Of a stretch of 64,000 nucleotides of DNA, positions 43,160-55,283 are shown one piece after another. Every line of letters begins with the position of its first letter. The first letter of the stretch is position 1. The stretch is taken from positions 23,067,919-23,131,918 of the forward strand of contig CM055279.1 of assembly GCA_029237695.1 (NCBI GenBank), given 5' to 3'. A model generated the notes under the pieces. It did not search any database. It had not been told where the DNA came from and saw nothing but the letters and a program-made list of their open reading frames with translations. A program made the translations under genes and the position numbers. This DNA comes from Conchocele bisecta. Its lineage: Eukaryota; Mollusca; Bivalvia; Lucinida; Thyasiridae.

Positions 43160-44060
43160 GCTCGACTATTCGAAGAATAGTTAGAGCTTATGTAGTCACC
43201 CCGGCGTCGGCGTCGGCGTCGGCATCACCGTCACGCCTTCGTTAAGGTTTTTAGTCAAGCTTATATATGGAATACTCCTGGCCTTACACCCACCATACTT
43301 GGACAATTTTATCTCCTAGTGATGTACATCAACAACTCCTGACCTATATTTGACATTTACCTACATTTAACCTTGAATTACTTAGTTAATTCCCCTTGGT
43401 TAAGGTTTTTAGTCAACCTTCGTTAAGGTTTTTAGTCAAGCTTGTAGATGCAATACTATTGTGCATACAGACACCATACTTGGACAACCTTTTCTCATAT
43501 GGATGTACATCAATAACCCCTGATCTATATTTGACCTTGACCTACATTTCCTCTTGAATCACTTACTTAATTCCCCTTAGTTAAGGTTTTTAGTCAACCT
43601 TGAATAAGGTTTTTAGTCAATCTTGTAGATGGAATACTATTGTGCATACAGACACCATACTTACATAACTTTTTCTCATAGGGATGTACATCAATAACCC
43701 CTGACATATAGTTTACCTTGACCTACATTTAACCTTGAATTACTTAGTAGTTATTTCCCCTTGGTTAAGGTTTGTACTCAAACTTGGTTAAGGTTTATAG
43801 TCAAGCTTGTATATCCCCGACCTATATTTGACCTTGACATACTTTTACCCTTGGATTACTTAGTTATTTCCCCTTGGTTACGGTTTTTAGTCAAGCTTGT
43901 ATATGGAATACTACTGGGCCTACAGCAACCATACTTGGAAAACTTCATCTCCTAGTGATGTACATCAATAACCCCTGACCTATATCTGACAATGACCTAC
44001 ATTTACCTTGAATTACTTAGTTAATTTCCCTTGGTTAAGGCTTTTAGTCAACCTTGGTTA
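43160..44060. repeat. Tandem repeat, about 190-bp unit
   Basis: It starts TTTAGCTCGACTATTCGAAGAATAG (a hairpin) and a (GGCGTC)n tract, then about five units: TTAAGGTTTTTAGTCAAGCTTGTAGATGGAATACTA ... CCATACTTGGACAAC ... GGGATGTACATCAATAACCCCTGACCTATATTTGACCTTGACCTACATTTAACC TTGAATTACTTAGTTAATTCCCCTTGG. Non-coding. Confidence 0.7.
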
Positions 44061-44250
44061 CGGTTTTTAGCTCGCTTGCTCGAAGTGCATAAGAGCTTAT
44101 GGCATACCCCCGGCGTCGTCGGCGTCGTCGGCCTCGTTCACAAACTTAACGTTGGGGTAAATGTCTTATAACTTCTGTTTCATTTAGTCAACCTTGGTTA
44201 CGGTTTTTAGCTCGCCTGCTCGAAGTGCAGAAGAACTTATGGCATACCCC

Positions 44251-44296
<46 letters not shown>

Positions 44297-45864
44297 AGCG
44301 TCGGCGCGGCGTCGGCGTCGGCGTCGGCGTCGTCCACAACTTTGGGGTAAATGTCTTATAACTTCTGTTTCATTTCATGGAACACCTTGTTATTTCATAC
44401 ATACATTCCTCAGATGACCCTCTATCATGCTGTAGCAAATTCATGACCCACCATCCAACCCTTACCCCAGGGTCAAGGTCACAAACTTAGCACATTCATA
44501 AACTTAACGTTGAGGTAAATGTCTTATAACATCTGTTTCCTTTCATGGAACGCCTTGATATTTTATACATGCATTCCTAAGATGACCTTCTATCATGCTG
44601 TAGCAAATCCATGACCCACCACCCAACCCTTACACCAGGGTCAAGGTGCATTCATCTGATGATACTCTATCGTACTATAGCAAATCCTTGACCCACCTCC
44701 CACCCCTTTTCCCAAGGTCAATGTCACAAACTTAGCACATTCATAAACTTAACGTTGGGGTAAATGTTGGGGTAAATGTTTCATTTCATGGAACGCCTTG
44801 ATATTTCATACATGCATTCATCTGATGATACCCTATCGTGCTATCGCAAATTCATGACCCACCGCCCACCCCTTACCCCAAGGTCAAGGTCACAAACTTA
44901 GCACATTCATAAACTTAACTTTGTGGTAAATGTCTTATAACATCTGTTTCCTTTCATGGAACGCCTTCATATTTCATACATGCATTCCTCAGATGACCCT
45001 ATATCATGCTGTAGCAAATCCACAACACACCACCCAACCCTTACTCCAAGATCAAGGTCACAAACTTAGCATCTTCATAAACTTACCGTTGGGGTAAATG
45101 TTGTGTTACTTCTGTTTCTTACAGGGAACACTTTGATATTTCATACATGCATTCATCTGATGATCCTCTAGTGTGCTACAGTAAATCCATGACACCGCCC
45201 CCCCCCCCCCCCCCCCCCCCCCGCCCCACCCCTTTCCCCAAGATCAACATCATAAACTTAACGTTGGAGTAAATGTCTTTGTATAACTTCTGTTTCTTTA
45301 CAGGGAACGCCTTGATATTTCATACATGCATTCATAATAATAATAATAATAGACTTTATTTAAAGAGGGTTACACATTTAGTTATAAACTAATCTTCCAT
45401 GAGGCCCTTCCATGAGGCCCATGAGGCATCTGATGATACTGTAGCGTGCTATAGCAAATCCATGAACCCCACCCCCCCCCTTCCCCAAGGTCAAGGTCAC
45501 GAACTCAGCACATTCATAAACTTAACGTTGGGGTAAATGTCTTATAAGATCTGTTTCTTTTCATGGAACGCCTTGATATTTCAAACATGCATTCCTCAGA
45601 TGACTGTCCATCATGATGTAGCAAATCCACAACCCACCACCCAACACTTACCGAAAGGTCACGGTCACAAACTTAGCATGTTCATAAACTTAACGTTGGG
45701 GTAAATGTTGAAGAACTTCTGTTTCGTTACAGAGAACGCTTTGATATTTCATACATGCATTCATCTGATGATCCTCTATTGTGCTACAGCAAATCCATGA
45801 CCCGCCCCCACGCCTTTCCCCAAGATCAACATCATAAACTTAACGCTTGAGTAAATGTCTTTTT
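44061..45864. repeat. Tandem repeat, 150-230 bp unit, GGTCAAGGTCA-rich
   Basis: About nine units: CATAAACTTAACGTTGGGGTAAATGTCTTATAAC ... GGAACGCCTTGATATTTCATACATGCATTC ... GATGATCCTCTATCGTGCTGTAGCAAATCCATGACCCACC ... CCCAAGGTCAAGGTCACAAACTTAGCAC. It is preceded by two (GGCGTC)n tracts (44105-44135 and 44240-44335). A 26-base C run lies at 45197-45220, and a retroelement-like AATAATAATAATAATAGACTTTATTTAAAG insertion at 45334-45365. Confidence 0.7.
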
Positions 45865-46503
45865 ATGCCCCACCACGATAGTGGAGGTGGCATTTAGTGT
45901 TACACTTGTCCGTACGTCCGTCCGTCCCGTCCGTCCGACCGTCCGAGCCACCAAACGGGGTTTAGGAGCTTAGGGTAAGGGTTAGTAACGAAGGATTCCT
46001 TTGTTCTTTTCCGTAAGCTCCTAATATCTTTGATCTTTGTGAGCTTATCCTTTGATCTTTTAAAGAACAAAAAGCCCATAACTGCCAAACGTTAGAGCAT
46101 CCGTCCGTCCGTCCGTCCCGTCCGTCCGGCCGTCACAAAACTTTAACGCTCGGGTAAATGTCTCATAATTTCTTCATCCTTCGGCCGATCTGCTTCATAT
46201 TTCACATACACATTGCTCTAAAGGTCCTCTACCGCCCTGTATAAAATCCACGTTTTTCCTACCCCAGCCAAGCCCAGGGTCAACGTCACATAATTGGTGC
46301 TTCAAAAACTTCAAAACGCACAGGTAAATATCTTATAATATATGTTCCCTGTCACGGATCAGCTTCATATTTCATATACGCATTGGTCTAATGGTCCTCT
46401 ATCGCCCTGTGCCAAATTCACGTTTGTCCTGCCCCCACCAAGACCAGGGTCAAGGTCACATATGTTAACAAAATCTTTAACGCACATGTAAAAAAAAATA
46501 ATA
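45865..46503. repeat. Dispersed repeat, 'CCCCACCACGATAGTGGAGG' start (copy 2)
   Basis: Same start, (CCGTC)n tracts and CAAAACTTTAACGCTCGGGTAAATGTCTCATAATTTCTTCATCCTTCG units as 25585-26335. A foreign stretch of about 160 bp (45958-46100) is inserted between two (CCGTC)n tracts. Confidence 0.6.
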
Positions 46504-48670
46504 TTGGCTTACTGTATTTTACGGAACGGAACGGAACAAGATGTGGGGTACCCAACAGGTGTTACACCGTTAAATATAAAACACATATTAACCAGGGTTC
46601 TACGTTCATCAATCACTTTTATTAACATGTATGACATGGAGTTGACGTATTATTCTATATATAACTTTGAATTGGTGTCGTGTTGTGTAGCGACTGTATC
46701 GGTGCCATTACACACAGGAAACAATAGGGTCACTAGCAATCGCCACGTCACCCAGTGGTGTGATGTGTAGAATGTGGTGCACCATGCTACTACATGTACA
46801 CAACTTGACACAGCCATAGACCGCACCACCTCTCCACATATCAGAATTGATCATAATAGCTAGTTCCTTGTTCCGTTCCGTTCAGTTCCGTAAAGTACAG
46901 TTAGCCACTACACTAACTGTACATTACGGAACGGAACGAAATTTGTTTTTCGCTAGTATACCGATAATCTTCCTACATAGGCGTCATCTAAGTGATGATG
47001 ATCGGTTGTAAATGTGCCCATGTGACAAAACTCTCACACTCAGACTCAAATACATTGATTGGTTAAAACTGAGCGTATGCTCAGAATTAACCGATAGGTT
47101 TGAGGGTGTCTGAGTATGAGATTGATAACAAGTTTTAAAACATCGGCCCCATATCTCATTTACACACCTATCTGCCCCCGCCCTGTCCCACCCTACACAC
47201 AGCTACTGTGCACACGTTTGAATGTCAGGTGCCGTCAGAGCCGGAGACTTCAATGTGGTACATGTAATTAGTCGTCGCCATGCCATCAAATCGTGTGGTG
47301 AGGTGTAGAATGCAGCGTTAATAATCCACATAGCACCACCCCAATGCCACTCCAGTGACTGAGAATTGAGCATAATGTTTTCTTGTTCCGTTCCGTGCCG
47401 TAAAGTACAGTTAGCCCCTACAGTAACTGTACTTTACGGAAGGGAACGGAACGAGATCGTTTTTCGCTAGAATACGGTTGCTGATACTCTTCCTACATAC
47501 GCGTATCCAATTTAAATGTGCGAAGGTTATGAAACTCTCACACTCAAACTCCAGCATGTTGATTGTTTAAAACTGAGCGTATGCTCAGATTGAACCATTT
47601 TTTTGCGAGGAGTCTGAGTATGAAATTGATAACAAGTTTTATAACCTCGGCCCCATATCTCATTTACACACTTATCTGCTCCCGCCCGGCCCCACCCCAC
47701 CCACACACAGAAAATGTGCACACGTATGAATGCCAGGTGCCGTCAGAGCCGGAGACATCAATGTGGTACATGTAATTATTGATCGCCATGCCATCCAATC
47801 GTGTGGTGATGTTTAGAATGCAGCCTTAATAATCCACATCGCACCACTCCCAATGCCACTCCAGTGACTGAGAATTGAGCTTAATATTTTCTTGTTTCGT
47901 TCCGTTCCGTAAAGTACAGTTAGCCCCTACGCTAACTGTACTTTACGGAACGGAACGGAACGGAACGGAACGGGATTTGTTTTTGCTAGAATACCGATAC
48001 TCTTCCTAGATACGCTTCATCAAAGTGATGATGATCCAATTTAAATGTGCATATGTTATAAACCTCTCACACTCAGACTCTAACATGCATGTTGATTGGT
48101 TAAAACTGAGCATATGCTCAGAATTAACCGATAGGTTTGAGGTAGTCTGATAATGAAATTGATTACAAGTTTGATAACCTCGACCCCATATCTCATTTAC
48201 ACACCTATCTGCTTTCAGCCGGCCCCACCCCACCCACACACAGCCAATGTACACACGTAAGAATGTCAGATGCCGTCAGATCCGTAGACATCAATCTGGT
48301 ACATGTAATTAGTCATCACCATGCCATCGAATCGTGTGGTAATGTGTATAATGCAGCGTTAATAATCCATATCGCACCACCCCGAATGCTACTCCTGTGA
48401 CTGAGAATTTAGCATAACATTTTCTTGTTCCGTTCCGTAAAGTACAGTTAGCGTAGGGGCTAATTGTACTTTACGGAACGGAACGAGATTTGTTTTTCGC
48501 TATAATACCGATAATCTTCCTACATAGGCGTCATCTAAGTGATGATGATCGATTGTCAATGTGTCCAGGTGATAAAACTTTCACACTTAGACTCAAGTAT
48601 ATTGATTGGTTAAAACTGAGCGTATGCTCAGAATTAACCGATAGGTTTGAGGGAGTCTGAGTATGAGAGT

Positions 48671-50155
48671 GCACTGACTTGTGTTACTAATTTGCTTTTA
48701 GAGTTGCAGGAGTTGGGCTACATGTTACAACCGGCGATACTCAGAACATACCGTTGTAGCAGCAAGAACAAGGATAAATGGCAAGGGAAAGACCATAACC
48801 GCAACATAAGTAACACTAACATGTGAAAAGAGTAGCAAGTTGGCAGTAAGCTCACACTGATAGTAAAGCTGGCACTGGCAGTAAAGCTATTAACACCGAC
48901 AGTAAGCTGAAACTGAATGTAAAAATGACACCGATGCTAAAACCGACAGTAATCCGACACTGACAGTAAAACTGACACTGACAATAAGCTGCTGTAAGTT
49001 GATATAATTGTAGTAAACTTGACGGTCATCTGAACACAGTTGGGGTCATTTTGGAAATTATATGAACAGTATTGGGGATCATCTGAATACATTTGGGAGT
49101 CGTTTGGATGTCATATGTATACAATTCGGTGTCATCTGAACTCATTTGCGGGTCGTTAGGAGGTATTATGCATTCACTTGGTGTCACAATCTTGAACGTT
49201 TTTTTACAAATCACACGTGGAGGTCGCTGAACTTCTTTATGGGTAAATACAGTGTGTAATTTGGGTTGAGCACCAGCTCCACACACAACATGTAAAGATA
49301 TAGCACTGACTATATTACTTATTTTACTTGGGAATTGGCATGTACAATGCGTATATAAGCCGCCAGCCCTAACACAATAATATGTCGCTTAACTCTCTTC
49401 TGTGAACCAACTCGCCTGTCGGCCTTTATGTTTTTATCTCTTTCACAATCAAAACCCTGCTCTATGTAGCACAACTCTCTCTCTCTCCCCACACGCTCTC
49501 TCTCTCTCTAACCCGAGCTCTTTGTGGACATGTTTGTCTGTCTCTATGCATCTATATAACACTATTAAATGACCTATGTCGCCGCTGTCTCAAAATCGCT
49601 TGAGCCACTCCCACGTTTCTGGATCTCGGACATCTGTTTTTCATATATAATTATAAATTACAACCTGTTTACATACATGTACATATAGCAAATGACTTGC
49701 GATAACAGGAATATGATGTGCTATCAAATATATATATATTTAAACTTCATAGTCTGTATAACCCGTAGTTCGTAATGTCAACATTTAAACGGGTGGAAAA
49801 CAATGGAGTTAGTGTGTATGTGTATATGTTTCCACATTGTTGTCATGTCAACGCACGTTTCTCACATAGTACCTCGTGTTGGAATATTGTGTGTACTGTC
49901 AACATATGAGGGTATGTCCAGCTTCTTGATACAAAGTGTTCTATACATATACGTTACAGAGTTTGAGTGAATGCCTCATTCAATGGGTTTATCTATATGA
50001 GCGAACCATTGAATATCAGGCATTACATGATAATAGATGTCATTAAGTAACCGTAATTGCGTCCAGTATTGAGACCGTGGTTGGCTATATTGCTTATGGC
50101 TAGATCGGGTTCAAGTATACGTAACGACGCTGGATTTGGTTTGCGAGTGAGCACA
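48671..50155. other. Spacer of the fold-back element, left part
   Basis: It has degenerate short tandem repeats: GACAGTAAGCTGACACTGACAG-like (48848-48995) and TCATCTGAACACAGTTGGGGTC-like (49020-49170). A (CT)n tract lies near 49472-49510. No gene is supported. Confidence 0.45.
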
Positions 50156-50872
50156 TTAAAGGTACATGCCCACGCAGTAGGCACAAAATGTTCTTTATAG
50201 GAATTAAATAAGTGTATAATTATGTCACTTATCCACCAGTTCTAAAAATTACGAGTGCCCGCTATACAAATATAATCATTTATTAATTATCAATTTACTG
50301 TTAGCGACGCGCGGCGGGAACAGTCTATTTTGATAATGTGCGGGGACGACGACTTTCAAATCACGGCTTGCGGTGCGCATGTGCAGTATACTACGCGCGC
50401 CAGTAGGCTTCCCAATATGTAAACAAGAATATCAACATGTCGAAATGTCCAGGACGGAAATTGTATGAAAAGGCGTCGGCCAAAAAAAAGGCGAAATGTC
50501 TGAGTGACAGGCAGTACAGAGAGAGAGAGAGTGGTTAATATTGGCGACCAGATCACCAAATGGAAAGAGTTACGTGGAGATTTAGATTTGGACTCGAACA
50601 GAGATTGTTATTCTCAACTTCCGAAACTTCACTGCGCATGTCAAAGATGTGATATGATTGACCGTGTCACGTGACGCGTGTTGGTAAAAATAGCACGAGG
50701 TCGGAAAATACCCTTTCTGGTCGCGGCATATAAAATGCGATTTAACACCAATTAACACGCGGCGTAATTAAAAATAACTCGTTAGTGGGTAAACAAATGG
50801 CTCATATAAGGCATGACAGAAAATGAAAAGTAATAGTACAGTGTAACCTGCTGCGTGGGCATGTACCTTTAA
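50156..50872. mobile_element. TTAA-flanked AGGTACATGCCCACGCAG element, complete copy
   Basis: TTAA (50156-50159), then AGGTACATGCCCACGCAG; at the other end CTGCGTGGGCATGTACCT, then TTAA (50869-50872). Terminal inverted repeats of 18 bp with a TTAA duplication point to piggyBac-type insertion. It sits inside the fold-back element's spacer. The best-bounded member of the family seen at 32520, 37744, 60804 and 61706. Confidence 0.75.
50437..50650 (+). pseudogene. Coding remnant inside the TTAA element
   Basis: ATG at 50437 opens a Lys/Arg/Cys-rich frame (SKCPGRKLYEKASAKKKAKC) that stops at TAA 50536-50538 after a GA microsatellite. The next frame continues plausibly with VNIGDQITKWKELRGDL and then DLDSNRDCYSQLPKLHC. 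The VNIG..I.KWK.LR pattern resembles the N-terminus of a class of uncharacterised invertebrate proteins often found near transposons. A slip in the GA run is the likely break. Confidence 0.4.
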
Positions 50873-51214
50873 AGTGTGTGTATATCCTGTGGTAAACAGG
50901 TACTTACTGGTGATCAACTGTGAGGGGTGGCAAGTCTATTGTGGTGTGTTTAAAAGTGAACCTCTATGTTCATATGCTTGAATAATATAGTTAGCTAGAT
51001 GTTTTGGATCCGCTGCTTACGTATTTTATGCGGTGCCACGAAAAGACAGCGGGGGAAATTCAGCAACAACAACAACAACAACAACCTTTAACAAGTCCGA
51101 CACGCGGGCGATTTCACGGTTTGAGTTATTGCAGTTGCCTTCGTTTGAACCTTGCAGATGACCTGCTATTTAGCCGAAATAATCATCAATATATGTTTAT
51201 ACCATGCTCAACGT
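50873..51214. other. Spacer of the fold-back element, right part
   Basis: Non-coding, with a (CAA)n tract at 51063-51085. Confidence 0.4.
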
Positions 51215-52024
51215 TAACAACTTATTAGAGCGAAAAACAAATTTCGTTCCGTTTCGTTCCGTTTCGTTCCGTAAAGTATAGTTAGCCCCTACGTTAACTG
51301 TACTTTACGGAACGGAACGGAACAAGAAAATGTTATGCTAAATTCTCAGTCACAGGAGTGGCATTGGAGGTGGTGCGATATGGATTATTAACGCTGCATT
51401 ATACACATCACCACACGATTCGATGGCATGGTGATGACTAATTACATGTACCAGATTGATGTCTACGGATCTGACCGCACCTGACATTCTTACGTGTGCA
51501 CATTGGCTGTGTGTGGGTGGGGTGGGGCCGGGTGAGAGCAGATAGGTGTGTAAATGAGATATGGGGCCGAGGTTATAAGACTTGTTATCAATTTCATTAT
51601 CAGACTCCCTCAAACATAATGGTTAATTCTGAGCATGTGTTCAGTTTTAACCAATCAACATGCATGTTAGAGTCTGAGTGTGAGAGCTTTATAACCTATG
51701 CACATTTAAATTGGATCATCATCACTTAGATGACACGTATCTAGGAAGAGTATCGGTATTCTAGCAAAGTAAAAACCGTTCCGTAAAGTACGGTTAGCGT
51801 AGGGGCTAACTGTACTTCACGGAACTGAACGGAACAAGAACATGTTATGCTCAATTCTCAGTCACTGGAGTGGCATTGGGGGTGGTGTGATGTGGTTTAT
51901 TAACGCTGCATTCTAAACATCGCCACACGATTGGATGGCATGGCGACGACTAATTACATGTACCACATTGATGTCTCCGGCTCTGACGGCACCTGGCATT
52001 CATACGTGTGCACATTTGCTGTGT

Positions 52025-52524
52025 NNNNNNNNNNNNNNNNNNNNNNNNNNNNNNNNNNNNNNNNNNNNNNNNNNNNNNNNNNNNNNNNNNNNNNNNNNNN
52101 NNNNNNNNNNNNNNNNNNNNNNNNNNNNNNNNNNNNNNNNNNNNNNNNNNNNNNNNNNNNNNNNNNNNNNNNNNNNNNNNNNNNNNNNNNNNNNNNNNNN
52201 NNNNNNNNNNNNNNNNNNNNNNNNNNNNNNNNNNNNNNNNNNNNNNNNNNNNNNNNNNNNNNNNNNNNNNNNNNNNNNNNNNNNNNNNNNNNNNNNNNNN
52301 NNNNNNNNNNNNNNNNNNNNNNNNNNNNNNNNNNNNNNNNNNNNNNNNNNNNNNNNNNNNNNNNNNNNNNNNNNNNNNNNNNNNNNNNNNNNNNNNNNNN
52401 NNNNNNNNNNNNNNNNNNNNNNNNNNNNNNNNNNNNNNNNNNNNNNNNNNNNNNNNNNNNNNNNNNNNNNNNNNNNNNNNNNNNNNNNNNNNNNNNNNNN
52501 NNNNNNNNNNNNNNNNNNNNNNNN
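52025..52524. other. Assembly gap of exactly 500 N
   Basis: The gap lies within a right-arm unit of the fold-back element. The 12 bases before it (CATTTGCTGTGT) are the same as the 12 after it, and dropping the N run leaves a unit of normal length. Any frame crossing the gap is meaningless. Confidence 0.98.
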
Positions 52525-53772
52525 CATTTGCTGTGTGTGGGTGGGGTGGGGCCGGGCGTGATCAGATAGGTGTGTAAATGAGATATGGGGCCGAGGTTAT
52601 AAAACTTGTTATCAATTTCATACTCAGATTCCTCTCAAACATAATGGTTAATTCTCAGCATAAGCTCAGTTTTAACCAATCAACATGCTGGGGTCTGAGT
52701 GTGAGTTTCATAACCTTGGCACATTTAAATTGGATCATCATGACTTAGATGACGCGTATGTAGGAAGAGTATCAGCAACCGTATTCTAGCGAAAAACGAT
52801 CTCGTTCCGTTCCGTTCCGTTCCGTTCCGTTCCGTTCCGTTCCGTAAAGTACAGTTACCGTAGGGGCTAACTGTACTTTACGGAACGGAACAAGAAAATA
52901 TTATGCTCAATTCTCAGTCACTGGAGTGGCATTGGGGTGGTGCGATGTGGATTATTAACGCTGCATTCTACACCTCACCACACGATTGGATGGCATGGCG
53001 ACGACTAATTACATGTACCACATTGAAGTCTCCGGCTCTGACGGCACCTGGCATTCATACGTGTGCACAGTAGCTGTGTGTAGGGTGGGACTGGGCGGGG
53101 GCAGATAGGTGTGTAAATGAGATATGGGGCCGATGTTATAAAACTTGTTATCAATCTCATACTCAGACACCCTCAAACCTATCGGTTAATTCTGAGCATA
53201 CGCTCAGTTTTAACCAATCAATGTACTTGAGTCTGAGTGTGAGAGTTTTATCACCTGGGCACATTTACAACCGATCATCATCACTTAGATGACGCCTATG
53301 TAGGAAGATTATCGGTATTCTAGTGAAAATCATATCTCGTTCCGTTCCATAAAGTACAGTTAGCGTACGGGGCTAACTGTACTTTACGGAACTGAACGGA
53401 ACGGAACAAGGAACTAGCTATTATGATCAATTCTGATATGTGGAGAGGTGGTGCGGTCTATGGCTGTGTCAAGTTGCATAGTAGCACGGTGCACCACATT
53501 CTACACATCACACCACTGGGTGACGTGGCGATTGCTAGTGACCCTATTGTTTCCTGTGTGTAATGGCACCGATACATCCGATACACAACAAAACACCAAT
53601 TCAAATTTATATATAGAATAATACGTCAAATCCATGTTATACATGTTAATAAAAGTGATTGATGAACGTAAAACCCTGGTTAATATGTCTTTTATATATA
53701 ACGGTGTAACCCCTGTTGGGTACCCCACATCTTGTTCAGTTCCGTTCCGTTCCGTAAATTACAGTTAGCCCT

Positions 53773-53945
53773 AGTTGACTATGCGTAACGATACGCCGGT
53801 AATGTGACTATTTGACTATCCGTAACGATAAGCCGGTAAAATGACTATTTGACTATCCGTAACGATAAACCGCTAATGTGACTATTTTACTATCCATAAA
53901 TATAAGTCGATAAAGTGACTAATTGACTATCCGTTTCACTAAACT
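53773..53945. repeat. Tandem repeat, about 45-bp unit, four copies
   Basis: TTGACTATSCGTAACGATAMGCCGGTAATGTGACTATT is repeated four times with increasing divergence to the right. It directly abuts the right end of the fold-back element. Confidence 0.75.
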
Positions 53946-54911
53946 TCGTCCAACAAATGAATTCTTAGTATATGTGTCCTCCACAAGCACGTACTGCGAA
54001 GGATTTCAGGACTTTCAGTCCTTTGATATACAGAACAATGTTCGAACAATAATAGTATAGGAGATCAGTGTTTAATAATTTCTCTTTCTCTCGTTTTCGC
54101 TGGCTCTCATTACAGTCTATTTCACACAACATCTCAATAGTATTAGTTTTTTAAGTACGTTTATCATTTTCAAATTAAAGGCCCTGAACGGCTCAGTATT
54201 ACAATTTTCCGATTTTTTCAAACACAAAAACATGTTTGGCAACTGATTTAGTACACAAAACTAACATATACTGCCTAAATGATACATCTCAAGTCTTGAG
54301 ATTTACATCTTAATCGCAATGTGAAGACAACAACAACTTGTTTTGTGTACCACTCAGTGCAAAATGTCAATATTGACAAATTAATTCCCGTAACCCAACA
54401 GCTTCGGCTCGGAAGCGAGTCGATAAATTCCGGCTATCGGAATTCATCAGCCGCGAATCAGGGAGTTGAGCAGTTGACCCGAGCTTCTATCGGAAAATCG
54501 ATCGGCTTTGAACACGCACCTGCTGTTTGTTTATCAACAAATATTGATATTTTCATCGACTACAAACTCATTGTTGTACCAAAATGAATGCAAACAGTTT
54601 CAAAGTGTGTGTAAATTGAAACCTGTTGGATTTATGTGTGGGAAAACCCAATAGGAGGCCAAATTCGGCAACTTGAGCCGTATTGGGGTTTGCTATCCTC
54701 AAACAATAATTTGTTTTGATAAATCCACTCAAATACTGTAAATTAACAATTTCACTCCTGTATATTCGACAATTATTGTTCCATTGCTATTTTTTAAAAC
54801 TATTCCATTATTTATAAATGGTGTATGCTTTTCATTTTTAAAACCTCTGATAAATGCTGCAGATGCGGATAAGACGGCTCATTATCACTCGGATTTATGG
54901 ATCTATAGTAT
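53946..54911. other. Non-coding DNA
   Basis: An open frame at 54321-54587 (88 codons) has no recognisable domain, and I do not call it. Nothing else stands out. Confidence 0.35.
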
Positions 54912-55283
54912 TCAAGGTGCATGATCACGTGGTTACAACAACAACAACATCGCCCACTCCAAAGTAAGTATTATTTGATATTTTCCTTAATATGCAACGG
55001 ATTTTGATGAAATATGGCGCAGCAAACGCGTGTTCATGATTTGCATTTGGTGGGAGTTTAGCACAGACTTATATTTTTGCGAAGAATCGATTTCCGATTC
55101 TGAGACTGGGCGAAAATACAGAGACCATCAAATGCAGCTTAACAAGACGCGTTTGATGCGCACTATTTCATCAAAATCCGTTACGTAATAAGGACACTAT
55201 AAAAGAATGCGTACTTTGAATCAGATGGATTCTGGAAATTGCAGTACTTGTTGTTGTTAGTACCGCGTGATCATACACCTTGA
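54912..55283. mobile_element. Palindromic MITE, TCAAGGTG ends (copy 3)
   Basis: The ends TCAAGGTGCATGATCACGTGG and CGCGTGATCATACACCTTGA bound an interior that aligns with the copies at 16682 and 42113, but the central palindrome is shortened (GCGAAGAATCGATTTCCG without its full mirror). Confidence 0.72.

Larger units (their letters stand above)
46504..53770. mobile_element. Large fold-back-like inverted-repeat element
   Basis: The outer ends (ACTGTATTTTACGGAACGGAACGGAAC...AAGATGTGGGGTACCCAACAG, and the inverse near 53705-53765) are inverted copies. Each arm then runs inward through about 380 bp of unique arm sequence and four hairpins in units of about 520 bp. Left hairpins: about 46868-46940, 47382-47455, 47896-47975, 48427-48490. 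Right hairpins: 51243-51327, 51776-51836, 52800-52891, 53337-53410. Arms span about 46504-48670 and 51215-53770; the spacer is 48671-51214. No transposase was found. Long arms of internal repeats are typical of fold-back transposons (family knowledge). Other explanations are an inverted duplication of a satellite or an assembly palindrome. Confidence 0.65.

Noticed and set aside
46504..46770. 88-codon frame repeated in inverted form at 53501-53728 with similar peptide
   Set aside because: The similarity reflects the DNA-level inverted repeat of the fold-back element; substitutions do not favour synonymous sites in any obvious way and no domain is seen.
51931..52577. Long frames of 175-212 codons
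   Set aside because: They cross the 500-N gap and consist mostly of unknown residues.
54321..54587. 88-codon plus-strand frame
   Set aside because: No domain, signal or homology pattern; composition like the surrounding non-coding DNA.
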